Part shown: piece after piece, positions 6,919 to 13,330 of the stretch
Numbering within the stretch: the first letter of the stretch is position 1
Layout: every line of letters begins with the position of its first letter
DNA from: a bacterium
GTDB taxonomy: Bacteria; Patescibacteriota; Minisyncoccia; UBA6257; GWB1-50-10
DNA length: 25,570 nt
Reading direction: 5' to 3'
NCBI GenBank assembly: GCA_021791135.1
Contig: JAJYXD010000078.1
Location: 1 to 25,570, forward strand
Translations under genes and position numbers: made by a program
The notes under the pieces: model-generated
Told to the model about the DNA's origin: nothing
What the model saw: the letters and a program-made list of their open reading frames with translations, nothing else
The model's database searches: none

Positions 6919-8001
6919 TTATTGGACGCGCTGAAGCGCGGCTTTGAACCCGTCGTAAGATCCGCTAATAACGAGCTTGGTTCCGCTCCATCCATAGTTA
7001 ATGGAGAATCCCGGATTCGAGAAGGCGAGATAGCGGTTGGAAACACCGCTTGTCTGCCCGTCTTTCCACGATCCTTTGGTTCCCGGATCGTTCGCAAATA
7101 TTCCCGAAAGACCCTGACTTGCTTCAAAAATCTGTGCGAAGGCCGATTTTGTGGCGGCGAGCGGCGTCGAGGAATTGATTTCCGCGATAACACCAAGCGA
7201 TCGGTTCCCATTCTGACCTATGTAGATAAACTCGGAGACGTTCGTTCCGGGGAACATACCCTGAAGGGAAGAAAAGTCTCCGCCAAAGATCGACTGCATG
7301 ATTGTTCCAAACGAGCCCAAGTTTCCCAGGGTGTCTTTTTGAATAACCTCCGTAATGCTCGGACTTTGAGTGTTCGGGAGTGTGACGCTTCCGAGCGACG
7401 CCCCCGTTATTACGGACGCGCTCTCCATGGAGTTGTCGGCGGGCGTCTTGAAGACGGAAACGTGAATCGGTTTCTCCGGTTGGGTCGTTTCCGGCGTGGT
7501 GGTTGCGGGCGTTTCGGAAACGGGCGGCACGCTCGGCTGCTCCGCGGGCGGAGTCTCCGGAGGAGGAGTTTGTGTCTCGGGTGTCGTTACCGGTGCCGGT
7601 TGGCTTTCAAAGAAGAGCGGGTATACCACGAAGTATCCGAGCGCCGCGAGGCCTACGATAATAATGAAAGTAACAAGCACCACGAAGATGCCCTTTTTCT
7701 TTTTTACGGGTTCCTGAGGAACCTGCGACTGGCTTCCGAGATCTATCTGGGGAAGCTCGAATGATTGCGGGTTAAGCGGGGCTGCGGAAGGGCCGCTTCC
7801 CGCGGGTGCGGGGGTCGACGGCTGCGGCGTGTACGCCTTCGGGGCCGCGTCTCCCGTTTGGATCGACGAGACGTCCGATCCCATTGTTCGCGCTTCAATG
7901 CGCGGACCTTGCGCCGAATTCATCATCGGCGACTCGCCTTCTCCGGTCCCGAGCGGCTTATTGGGCTGCCACTGGCCGGGATTAATAGTTTCGTTTGCCA
8001 T
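6919..8001 (-). CDS. Proline-rich single-pass membrane protein, unknown function
   Basis: 360 residues from ATG 8001. Residues 1-110 are a disordered Pro/Ser/Gln-rich cytoplasmic tail ending in VKKKKG, then one hydrophobic helix (IFVVLVTFIIIVGLAALGYFV, about 120-140), then a long Pro/Thr/Glu linker (PPETPPAEQPSVPPVSE) and a folded external domain of about 180 residues that contains repeated alternating hydrophobic strands and ends KAALQRVQ. A reading 21 residues longer would begin upstream of the TATAAT box and is rejected. The shape, inside tail, helix, spacer and outer domain, resembles membrane-bound sensors or anti-sigma-like proteins, but I see no motif to assign one. It stands alone between two terminators. 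Confidence 0.8.
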   Translation of the reverse strand: MANETINPGQWQPNKPLGTGEGESPMMNSAQGPRIEARTMGSDVSSIQTGDAAPKAYTPQPSTPAPAGSGPSAAPLNPQSFELPQIDLGSQSQVPQEPVKKKKGIFVVLVTFIIIVGLAALGYFVVYPLFFESQPAPVTTPETQTPPPETPPAEQPSVPPVSETPATTTPETTQPEKPIHVSVFKTPADNSMESASVITGASLGSVTLPNTQSPSITEVIQKDTLGNLGSFGTIMQSIFGGDFSSLQGMFPGTNVSEFIYIGQNGNRSLGVIAEINSSTPLAATKSAFAQIFEASQGLSGIFANDPGTKGSWKDGQTSGVSNRYLAFSNPGFSINYGWSGTKLVISGSYDGFKAALQRVQ

Positions 8002-8007
8002 ACGTTT

Positions 8008-8013
8008 ATTATA
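8008..8013 (-). promoter_or_regulatory. -10 box giving a leaderless mRNA for the 6919-8001 gene
   Basis: Perfect TATAAT on the minus strand ends six bases before the ATG at 8001. Transcription would begin on the start codon. No Shine-Dalgarno is present. Confidence 0.6.
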
Positions 8014-8056
8014 GCACTCAACAATATAGGAAGATGTGGATAAGGAAAAAGAAAGA

Positions 8057-8142
8057 ACCCCCAATCTGTATTGCTCTCAGCTCGGGCGCTCCGGGCCGCT
8101 TGGCCCAGTCTTACCCTCGCTCGAGCAATACGGATTGGGGGT
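8057..8142. repeat. Palindromic element E1, also the likely pnp terminator
   Basis: Arms 8057-8076 and 8123-8142 pair over 20 bp with one wobble position. The 46-base loop contains a nested hairpin GGGCC-GCTT-GGCCC (8093-8106) and the motif GGGTAAGACTGGGC on the minus strand. The same loop motif with different arms occurs at 15843-15925. On the minus strand the stem is followed by a T-rich tract (TTCTTTCTTTTT), so it probably terminates pnp transcription. Confidence 0.75.
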
Positions 8143-8163
8143 ATGAAAAAAAAGACTGGGGGC

Positions 8164-10221
8164 TTAAGACTGCGGCGGTGTTTCCATCTGTTTCAGGGAG
8201 AGACCGATCTTCCCGTCCTCCGCGCGGACGATCTTCGCTTTGACTCTGTCTCCGATATGCACTACGTCCTCCACCTTTTTCACGAAACCGTTTTTCAGTT
8301 CGGACACGTGAATCATTCCGTCTTTCCCTCCTCCCAGATCAACAATCGCGCCGAACTCGAGGATACGCACCACCGGCCCTTCGACAACCTCCCCGATGTG
8401 GTATTCGTGAAAAATCTGATCAATGAGTCCAAGTGCCTTTGACACCAATGCGGCGTCGGTACCCGCGACAAACACACTCCCGTCCTGCTCGATGTCGATC
8501 GAAACCTTGTTTTCGACCTGGGCGAGAATGCCGTTAATGACTTTTCCGCCGGGACCGATAAGTTCGCCGATCTTCTCGGGATTGATATGAATAGTCGTAA
8601 TCATCGGTGCGAACGGCGAAAGTTCTTTTCTGGGAGTGGCGAGCGTCGTGTTCATCACATCCAAAATATGAAGGCGGGCCTTCTTCGCCGCGGCGAGCGC
8701 ATCCTTGAATATCTGAAGCGTGATTCCGCCGATCTTCACGTCCATCTGAATCGCGTTCACGCCGTCCTTCGTGCCCGCAACCTTGAAGTCCATGTCACCA
8801 TAGTGATCCTCGGGTCCCTGGATATCGGTCAAAATCTTATATCTCCCCTTCTCGTCGCTCATAAGCCCGATCGAAATTCCGGCAACCTGTTTGTCGATCG
8901 GTACGCCGGCATCCATCAAGGAAAGCGAGGTCGCGCAGGTCGAGGCCATCGAAGAGGAACCGTTTGAAGAGAGCGTCTCCGCAACGACGCGAATGGTATA
9001 AGGAAACTTGCCGGCTTCGGGAAGCATCGGACGAATTGCCTTTGCGGCGAGTGCGCCGTGTCCTATCTCTCTTCTCCCCGGACCTCTTGATCGTCCCGTT
9101 TCGCCCACCGAAAAACTCGGGAAGTTGTAGTGAAGCATAAAACGCTTCTTCTCCGTCGTCTCCATGGTTTCTACGATTTGTTCCGCGGCGGGCGTGCCGA
9201 GCGTCGTGACCGCCAAAACCTGCGTTTCTCCGCGCACGAAAAGCGCGGATCCGTGCGTGCGGCGAAAGAGCCCCGTCTCCGCGAGGAGATCGCGCACCTC
9301 GTCGAGTGATCTTCCGTCGGCGCGTTTCCCCCTCTCGATCGCTTCCGTGTGTACGAAGCGATCCACCTCTTCCTCGAAGACGATCTCCGCGATGCGGAGC
9401 GCGTCCTCGCTCTCGCCGGACGCCTTCAGGTGTTCGAAAAGTTTTCCGAGGAGCTCCTCAACCTGCTTTTCTTTGAGTGCCGTCTCGAGTTCGCTCTTCA
9501 AGAATTCGCTTATGATGTGCCGCAGGTTCGGATCCGCCTCGGGAAGCGCGACGTCCGCCTTCGGCTTTCCCATCTCCTTAATGATGGTCGTTTGGAAGTC
9601 GATAAGTTTTTTGATTTCTTCGTGCGCCTCGGTGAAGATGTGCTCCACGCCGTCCTCGGCGAATTCTTTTCCCTCGAACTCGATCATATTCACGAACTCT
9701 TTCGTGCCCGCGAAGAACGCCTGATGTCCGTAGGAGTGTTCCGTGTTCGGTTCAACGAGCTTCACGCCCGCGACCGGTCCGCTCCACGGCACGTTCGAGA
9801 TCGCGAGTGCGGTCGAGGCCGCGAGAAGCGCGATCACCTCGGGATCGTTCTTTTCGTCGTATGCGAGCACGGTGACGACCACCTGTATCTCGCGTCGAAG
9901 GCGGGGATCAAAGAGCGGCCGCAGGGTGCGGTCGATAAGACGCGCCGAGAGCGTCGCTTCATCCGAGGGTCGTCCCTCGCGCCTCACAAAACGGCTGCCG
10001 ATAATCTTCCCCGCCGCATAGAAGCGCTCCTCGTAATCGACGGTAAGCGGGAAGAAGTTTCCCGATTTATTTTCATGGGACATTACGACCGTTGCGAGCA
10101 CGGCCGTATCGCCGTACTTTCCGATGACTGCCGCGTTCGCCTTTCCCGCGAGCTTCGAAATTTCGATTTGTATCGACTCGCCCTTGAGTGTTGTGGAATA
10201 CGTTTTTTTCGCCAAATCCAT
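8164..10221 (-). CDS. pnp: Polyribonucleotide nucleotidyltransferase (PNPase)
   Basis: 685 residues, normal length. PNPase degrades RNA 3' to 5' by phosphorolysis and is a core mRNA-decay enzyme, working as a trimer in the cytoplasm. Two RNase PH domains are visible: the first with VDYEERFYAAGKI and RREGRPS, the second with FSVGETGRSRGPGRREIGHG and DMDFKVAGTKDGVNAIQMD. A KH domain follows (INPEKIGELIGPGGKVI) and then an S1 domain (VVEGPVVRILEFGAIVDLG) at the C-terminus. The start MDLAKKTYSTTLKG fits the family. It lies 125 bases downstream of the NYN gene in the rpsO locus. It may have its own promoter and a structured leader, in keeping with PNPase autoregulation known in enterobacteria; the details here are inference. 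Confidence 0.97.
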   Translation of the reverse strand: MDLAKKTYSTTLKGESIQIEISKLAGKANAAVIGKYGDTAVLATVVMSHENKSGNFFPLTVDYEERFYAAGKIIGSRFVRREGRPSDEATLSARLIDRTLRPLFDPRLRREIQVVVTVLAYDEKNDPEVIALLAASTALAISNVPWSGPVAGVKLVEPNTEHSYGHQAFFAGTKEFVNMIEFEGKEFAEDGVEHIFTEAHEEIKKLIDFQTTIIKEMGKPKADVALPEADPNLRHIISEFLKSELETALKEKQVEELLGKLFEHLKASGESEDALRIAEIVFEEEVDRFVHTEAIERGKRADGRSLDEVRDLLAETGLFRRTHGSALFVRGETQVLAVTTLGTPAAEQIVETMETTEKKRFMLHYNFPSFSVGETGRSRGPGRREIGHGALAAKAIRPMLPEAGKFPYTIRVVAETLSSNGSSSMASTCATSLSLMDAGVPIDKQVAGISIGLMSDEKGRYKILTDIQGPEDHYGDMDFKVAGTKDGVNAIQMDVKIGGITLQIFKDALAAAKKARLHILDVMNTTLATPRKELSPFAPMITTIHINPEKIGELIGPGGKVINGILAQVENKVSIDIEQDGSVFVAGTDAALVSKALGLIDQIFHEYHIGEVVEGPVVRILEFGAIVDLGGGKDGMIHVSELKNGFVKKVEDVVHIGDRVKAKIVRAEDGKIGLSLKQMETPPQS

Positions 10222-10308
10222 ATTGATTTATGTGCGCTGTCCGGTCATTGGCGTATTCGCATACTCGCATCGCTATCGGGTCCCGGTGTCGATGCCAATA
10301 TACGAATA
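10222..10308 (-). ncRNA. Structured 5' leader of pnp (candidate)
   Basis: Downstream of a TATAAT the minus strand can fold into a branched structure: a closing stem UAUUGGC/GCCAAUG, an inner GCAUCG/CGAUGC pairing that competes for the last GC, and a small hairpin GUAU-GCGA-AUAC with a GNRA-type loop. The leader ends just before the pnp ATG, which has no clear Shine-Dalgarno. Folding was judged by eye. Confidence 0.4.
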
Positions 10309-10314
10309 AACCGA

Positions 10315-10320
10315 ATTATA
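10315..10320 (-). promoter_or_regulatory. -10 box for pnp
   Basis: TATAAT on the minus strand about 94 bases before the pnp start, giving a start point near 10308. No good -35 is seen. Confidence 0.45.
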
Positions 10321-10346
10321 TGAACAGCGTTATTACGACTTTTTAT

Positions 10347-10862
10347 TTATCGCTCTCTTATTTTAAGAAGCGCACGCGGTATTTTTTCCACCTCGACGAA
10401 GGCGTCCGCCGCTTCTTTTATCTTTGCCGCCGCCGTTCTCGAAAACGCCGCGACATGTACCTCCTTTCCCAGACCCCACTTCAAATACTCGATAAGCGGC
10501 ACGAAGTCGCCGTCGCCCGTAATGAGCACGATGACGTCGAGCGACGAGGCCATCCGGATCGCGTCGACTGCCATCCCGACGTCCCAATCGCCCTTCTTCG
10601 TTCCGTCGGCGAATATTTGAAGGTCTTTGGTGCGAAGATCGAAACCGCTTTTTTTCAAGGCATCGAAGAACGTGTCCTCTCTCGTTGCGGGGTCGCTCTT
10701 CACGACGTACGCGAACGCGCGAACGAACTGGCGGGTTCCTATAACCGATCGGAGCAGTTCCTTGAAGTTCACTCGTGCGCGGTAAAGATTCTTTGCCGAA
10801 TGGTAAATATTCTGCGCATCAAGGAAAATGCCCACGCGCTGATTCGGATTCATTTGTGACAT
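10347..10862 (-). CDS. NYN-domain (LabA/DUF88-like) putative ribonuclease
   Basis: 171 residues. The sequence VGIFLDAQNIYHSAKNLY opens a PIN-like NYN domain with the first conserved Asp and Asn. It continues with FVRAFAYVV, KGDWDVGMAVDAIRMA (second acidic pair) and VIVLITGDGDFVPLIEYL (third acidic cluster GDGDF), the full set of acidic residues expected for a metal-dependent nuclease. NYN proteins include RNases acting on RNA processing. A start at MNPNQ (10853) is also possible. Only three bases separate its ATG from the stop of rpsO, so translation is probably coupled, and pnp follows. An RNase-like gene between rpsO and the main exoribonuclease suggests a role in RNA turnover (inference). 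Confidence 0.88.
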   Translation of the reverse strand: MSQMNPNQRVGIFLDAQNIYHSAKNLYRARVNFKELLRSVIGTRQFVRAFAYVVKSDPATREDTFFDALKKSGFDLRTKDLQIFADGTKKGDWDVGMAVDAIRMASSLDVIVLITGDGDFVPLIEYLKWGLGKEVHVAAFSRTAAAKIKEAADAFVEVEKIPRALLKIRER

Positions 10863-10865
10863 GGA

Positions 10866-11132
10866 TTACAATCCGAGCTCAAGCTTTTTCGAGATTCTCG
10901 TATACTTTTTTTCGTCGGTGTCGCGGAGATACTGGAGAAACCGACGCCGTTTTCCCACCATCATTAAAAGCCCCCGGCGGGAGTGAAAATCCTTAGGGTG
11001 CTTCTTCAGATGGTCGGCAAGGAACTTGATGCGTTTTGAGATAAGCGCGATCTGCACCTCGCTCGATCCGGTGTCGGTCGTGTGTTCCTGATTATCTTTG
11101 ATAACCGTTTGTTTTTGGCGCTTGCTAAGCAT
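10866..11132 (-). CDS. rpsO: 30S ribosomal protein uS15
   Basis: 88 residues beginning MLSKRQKQTVIKDNQ. The family signature is clear: DTGSSEVQIALISKRI, then LADHLKKHPKDFHSRRGLL, then MVGKRRRFLQYL. uS15 binds 16S rRNA early in small-subunit assembly. A TTG two codons upstream is possible but the ATG at 11132 gives the normal start. The promoter is well formed and starts transcription within a few bases of the ATG, leaving no room for the long autoregulatory leader seen in enterobacteria. It heads the rpsO, NYN, pnp order. Confidence 0.97.
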   Translation of the reverse strand: MLSKRQKQTVIKDNQEHTTDTGSSEVQIALISKRIKFLADHLKKHPKDFHSRRGLLMMVGKRRRFLQYLRDTDEKKYTRISKKLELGL

Positions 11133-11141
11133 GGTCAAGTG

Positions 11142-11170
11142 ATTTTACTACAATGTTCGGGGGTTGTAAA
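11142..11170 (-). promoter_or_regulatory. Sigma70-type promoter of rpsO
   Basis: TTTACA (11170-11165) and TAAAAT (11147-11142) on the minus strand with an exact 17-base spacer. The start point would fall near 11135, giving a nearly leaderless message. Confidence 0.7.
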
Positions 11171-11199
11171 GCCGCGCTCCGTCTTGCGACAGATAGTGG

Positions 11200-11205
11200 T
11201 ACAAT
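11200..11205 (+). promoter_or_regulatory. -10 box of the Xer-type recombinase gene
   Basis: TACAAT on the plus strand, nine bases before the ATG at 11215, with no clear -35. Divergent from the rpsO promoter. Confidence 0.4.
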
Positions 11206-11214
11206 GACGGTACG

Positions 11215-12105
11215 ATGAGCGAGATAGAAAAATACCTGAAGGAATACCTCGACTATCTCGAGGTGGAAAAGAACCGATCCCCGAAGACGCGCGAGAATTA
11301 CGAGCGCTATCTCAAACGATTTGTGGCTACGATGAAATTAAAGACCCTCGGCGACATCACCGAGGAGTCGATTCGGGAGTTCAGGGTGCGCCTCTCGCAC
11401 GAGAATCTGAAAAAAATCAGTCAGAGCTACTATGTGATCGCGATTCGGAACTTTTTGAAGTATCTCGTGAGGCGCGGCATCAAGGCCCTTCCGCCGGACA
11501 GGATCGAGCTTCCGAAGGTCTCGCGCCGCGACATTGAGACGCTCGAATATGCGGAGCTCGAACGGCTCGTCGCGGCTCCCAAGACCTCGACATTCCGCGG
11601 ACTCCGCGACAAGGCGATTCTTGAAACGTTATTTTCAACAGGACTTCGTCTTTCCGAGCTCTGTGCACTCCCCCGCTACATCAATCTCGATCGCGGGGAA
11701 ATCACCGTACGCGGGAAAGGAGATAAACTCCGAATCGTGTTCCTTTCGGACACCGCAAAAAAAGCCATCAAGGCATATCTCGAGAAACGGCCCGACACCG
11801 ACGAGGCGCTCTTCGTAAGTTTGAGCAAGAAAGGAAAAATAATTGGACGCATCACACCAAGATCGGTTGAACGGCTAGTCTCGTATTACGCCCGCGCTGC
11901 GGGAATTGCGAACGCGGGAAAGGTACACCCACATCTTTTGCGCCACTCCTTCGCTACCGACCTCCTTATAAACGGCGCCGACATCCGGTCGGTGCAGGCG
12001 CTCTTGGGGCACGCAAATATCTCGACGACCCAGATCTATACCCACCTTACGAACAAGGAGCTTCGCGAGGTCCATAAGGCCTTTCACGGAAGGAGAAGGA
12101 AATAG
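11215..12105 (+). CDS. Xer-family tyrosine recombinase
   Basis: 296 residues, the length of XerC/XerD. Residues 1-95 form the SAM-like core-binding domain (YLDYLEVEKNRSPKTRENY). The catalytic domain has all expected residues: Arg145 in TGLRLSELCAL, Lys in RGKGDK (167-171), His240 and Arg243 in HPHLLRHSFAT, His266 in LLGHANIS and the nucleophile Tyr275 in TQIYTH. Xer enzymes resolve chromosome dimers at dif or move elements. In reduced genomes a single Xer usually serves dif; I cannot tell XerC, XerD or XerA from the sequence alone. It is divergent from rpsO. The 79 bases after it hold nothing I recognise; the first long palindrome then follows. A functional link to the palindromes is possible but unproven. 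Confidence 0.93.
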   Translation: MSEIEKYLKEYLDYLEVEKNRSPKTRENYERYLKRFVATMKLKTLGDITEESIREFRVRLSHENLKKISQSYYVIAIRNFLKYLVRRGIKALPPDRIELPKVSRRDIETLEYAELERLVAAPKTSTFRGLRDKAILETLFSTGLRLSELCALPRYINLDRGEITVRGKGDKLRIVFLSDTAKKAIKAYLEKRPDTDEALFVSLSKKGKIIGRITPRSVERLVSYYARAAGIANAGKVHPHLLRHSFATDLLINGADIRSVQALLGHANISTTQIYTHLTNKELREVHKAFHGRRRK

Positions 12106-12184
12106 CGATTAGCGCGATCACGTATTTACAGCTTCATCTTTATGGCTTTACGGCCCCATTCGATGTGCCGATCTGCCCGTGATT

Positions 12185-12230
12185 ATTTTTACTAAACCAC
12201 ATGACGATCGTCATGTGGTTTAGTAAAAAT
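12185..12230. repeat. Perfect 46-bp palindrome P1 upstream of PaaX-like B
   Basis: Arms 12185-12207 and 12208-12230 match at all 23 positions with no loop, centred on GACGATCGTC. It ends 14 bases before the ATG at 12245 and covers the place where a -35 would lie. On both strands the stem is preceded by T and followed by A, the wrong polarity for a terminator. It shares ACTAAACCA and TGACGATCGTCA with P2. Confidence 0.95.
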
Positions 12231-12232
12231 GA

Positions 12233-12238
12233 TATATT
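12233..12238 (+). promoter_or_regulatory. -10 box giving a leaderless mRNA for PaaX-like B
   Basis: TATATT, six bases before the ATG at 12245, immediately after palindrome P1. A protein bound at P1 would block polymerase here. Confidence 0.5.
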
Positions 12239-12244
12239 TAAATA

Positions 12245-12913
12245 ATGGCGAGAAAAGGAAACACGGCAACAACCAAGATAATTCCATCGAGGCAAGGCGG
12301 AAGAAAGGGATTTACCATGCAATGTCTTGAACTACTGGAGGAAGCGACGCTTTCGGCGGGAGATCTCCTGGGGGCGTTTCTCGCGTCCGGATACGGCGCG
12401 TCGTACGGGAAAATTATGCGGCGAGCCGCGAAAAACGAGATAGAACGGGAACGACGCGAAGCGAAACGAGAGGAAGAGTTTGTGGCGCGCCAAAGATATT
12501 ACTCAATGCTGTATAAACTGAAAAAGGATGGGCTTATCAAGGAGGAGAAGTCGGAGCGCCGCCACATATTCACGCTTACCCCGGAGGGGAAAAGGAAGTT
12601 AATCATCTTGCGCAAAAAAGCAGCGCAACCGCCCACCCCTGCCCCGCGGTATGACGCAAATCGAGGAACGAACCTTGTTTTAGTAATCTTTGATGTGCCC
12701 GAGCACATGAGGGGAAAACGAGCGTGGCTTCGTGCGGCACTTTTCTTCATGGGACTCACACTTGTACAAAAAAGCGTGTGGATGGGGAAAGTAAAAATTC
12801 CAAAGCGGTTTCTTGATGATCTTGCGGACATGAAACTCGTTCAGTGTGTTGAGGTTTTTGAAATTACAAAAACAGGAACGCTCCGCGCGCTCCACGAAGC
12901 GGAGCATACATAA
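12245..12913 (+). CDS. PaaX-like protein with Cas2-fold C-terminal domain (copy B)
   Basis: 222 residues. A basic tail (MARKGN...RQGGRKG) precedes a winged-helix region that contains a charged helical insertion (RRAAKNEIERERREAKREEE) before YSMLYKLKKDGLIKEEKSER and the wing FTLTPEGKRKL. The C-terminal domain reads LVLVIFDVPE, KRAWLRAALFF, LVQKSVWMGKVKIPKRF, closely matching copy A at 3198-3722, and is the ferredoxin-like Cas2/PaaX fold. The pattern suggests a DNA-binding repressor; nuclease or toxin activity cannot be excluded. The gene stands alone between two perfect palindromes sharing a core, a leaderless promoter sits against the first, and no Shine-Dalgarno is present. No cas1 or repeat array is nearby. 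Confidence 0.8.
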   Translation: MARKGNTATTKIIPSRQGGRKGFTMQCLELLEEATLSAGDLLGAFLASGYGASYGKIMRRAAKNEIERERREAKREEEFVARQRYYSMLYKLKKDGLIKEEKSERRHIFTLTPEGKRKLIILRKKAAQPPTPAPRYDANRGTNLVLVIFDVPEHMRGKRAWLRAALFFMGLTLVQKSVWMGKVKIPKRFLDDLADMKLVQCVEVFEITKTGTLRALHEAEHT

Positions 12914-12947
12914 TCACGCCCTCAGTGCCAATATTATGATTCGAGTG

Positions 12948-12989
12948 ATTCACTAAACCAGTTGACGATCGTCAACTGGTTTAGTGAAT
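12948..12989. repeat. Perfect 42-bp palindrome P2 downstream of PaaX-like B
   Basis: Arms 12948-12968 and 12969-12989 match at all 21 positions with no loop. Relative to P1 the arms differ at two inner bases (CA versus GT) on both sides, so the symmetry is kept. It begins 34 bases after the stop of PaaX-like B. No T tract follows. Confidence 0.95.
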
Positions 12990-12999
12990 TGTTCCGGAA

Positions 13000-13039
13000 A
13001 TTATCTCCTTAGATTACTCTCTTAGAGATTATCTCCTTA
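13000..13039. repeat. Short direct repeat, two copies of ATTATCTCCTTA
   Basis: Copies at 13000-13011 and 13028-13039, 28 bases apart, between palindrome P2 and the tRNA. On the minus strand each reads TAAGGAGATAAT, which looks like a Shine-Dalgarno, but no open frame follows. Role unknown. Confidence 0.5.
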
Positions 13040-13073
13040 TGTTTTCGCGCCGTCCTGCGCTTGTCATATTTTT

Positions 13074-13160
13074 TGGTGCGGGGAGAGAGACTCGAACTCT
13101 CAAGAGATTGCTCTCACGAGGTCCTAAACCTCGCGCGTTTTCCGGTTCCGCCATCCCCGC
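13074..13160 (-). tRNA. tRNA-Leu (anticodon UAG)
   Basis: Acceptor stem GCGGGGA (13160-13154) pairs with TCCCCGC (13084-13078), followed by discriminator A and an encoded CCA (13076-13074). The anticodon arm is CGAGG-TTTAGGA-CCTCG, giving anticodon TAG for CUN leucine codons. A long variable arm and the T-arm with GTTCGAGTC follow, as expected for a class II tRNA. It is alone, with a divergent protein gene upstream. Confidence 0.95.
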
Positions 13161-13173
13161 TCTCCTGTATTTA

Positions 13174-13202
13174 TGCATATTCTATGCGCTTTTTTGCCTC
13201 AA
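13174..13202 (-). promoter_or_regulatory. Probable promoter of tRNA-Leu
   Basis: TTGAGG (13202-13197) and TATGCA (13179-13174) on the minus strand with a 17-base spacer, start point about seven bases before the tRNA. A TAGAAT (13184-13179) overlaps as an alternative -10. Confidence 0.4.
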
Positions 13203-13210
13203 AGCGAGGT

Positions 13211-13239
13211 TTGACAAAAAGCCAATTTAGTGATAGAAT
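13211..13239 (+). promoter_or_regulatory. Strong sigma70-type promoter of the 13331 gene
   Basis: Perfect TTGACA (13211-13216), exact 17-base spacer, TAGAAT (13234-13239). It gives a leader of about 85 bases. The best promoter in the window. Confidence 0.8.
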
Positions 13240-13317
13240 GAGCCTAAGAAAATTGTCAGCTTAATACTGGTTGCAATGCAGAATGGCTGAAATGAAATTA
13301 AACACAAACCTAAAATG

Positions 13318-13324
13318 AAGGAGG
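13318..13324 (+). promoter_or_regulatory. Strong Shine-Dalgarno of the 13331 gene
   Basis: AAGGAGG, six bases before the ATG at 13331. It is the only full-strength Shine-Dalgarno I see before any gene in the window. Confidence 0.8.
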
Positions 13325-13330
13325 CTAGTC

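Noticed and set aside
6901..7764. 287-codon plus-strand open frame
   Set aside because: Shadow of the proline-rich membrane protein on the minus strand; rich in Arg and Gly from reversed codons, with no domain.
12185..12230. P1 as an intrinsic terminator of the Xer gene
   Set aside because: The stem is preceded by T and followed by A on both strands, the wrong polarity for a U tract, and it is a loop-free perfect palindrome.
12245..12913. Cas2 as part of a CRISPR-Cas system
   Set aside because: The Cas2-like fold is shared with PaaX regulators; there is a winged helix, no cas1, and no repeat-spacer array in the window.
12948..12989. P1 or P2 as a dif site or protelomerase site
   Set aside because: dif sites are about 28 bp with a non-symmetric centre and occur once; two loop-free copies flanking one gene do not fit. 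Telomere resolution would need a larger enzyme than the 296-residue Xer protein.
11215..13160. Integrative element bounded by the Xer gene and tRNA-Leu
   Set aside because: I found no direct repeat of the tRNA 3' end that could be the second attachment site, and the recombinase looks like a housekeeping Xer.
13039..13264. Two overlapping plus-strand open frames of 63 and 67 codons
   Set aside because: They are the antisense reading of tRNA-Leu(UAG) and its flanks; the protein-like text (RETRTL, ERLELSR) is a common artefact of tRNA genes.
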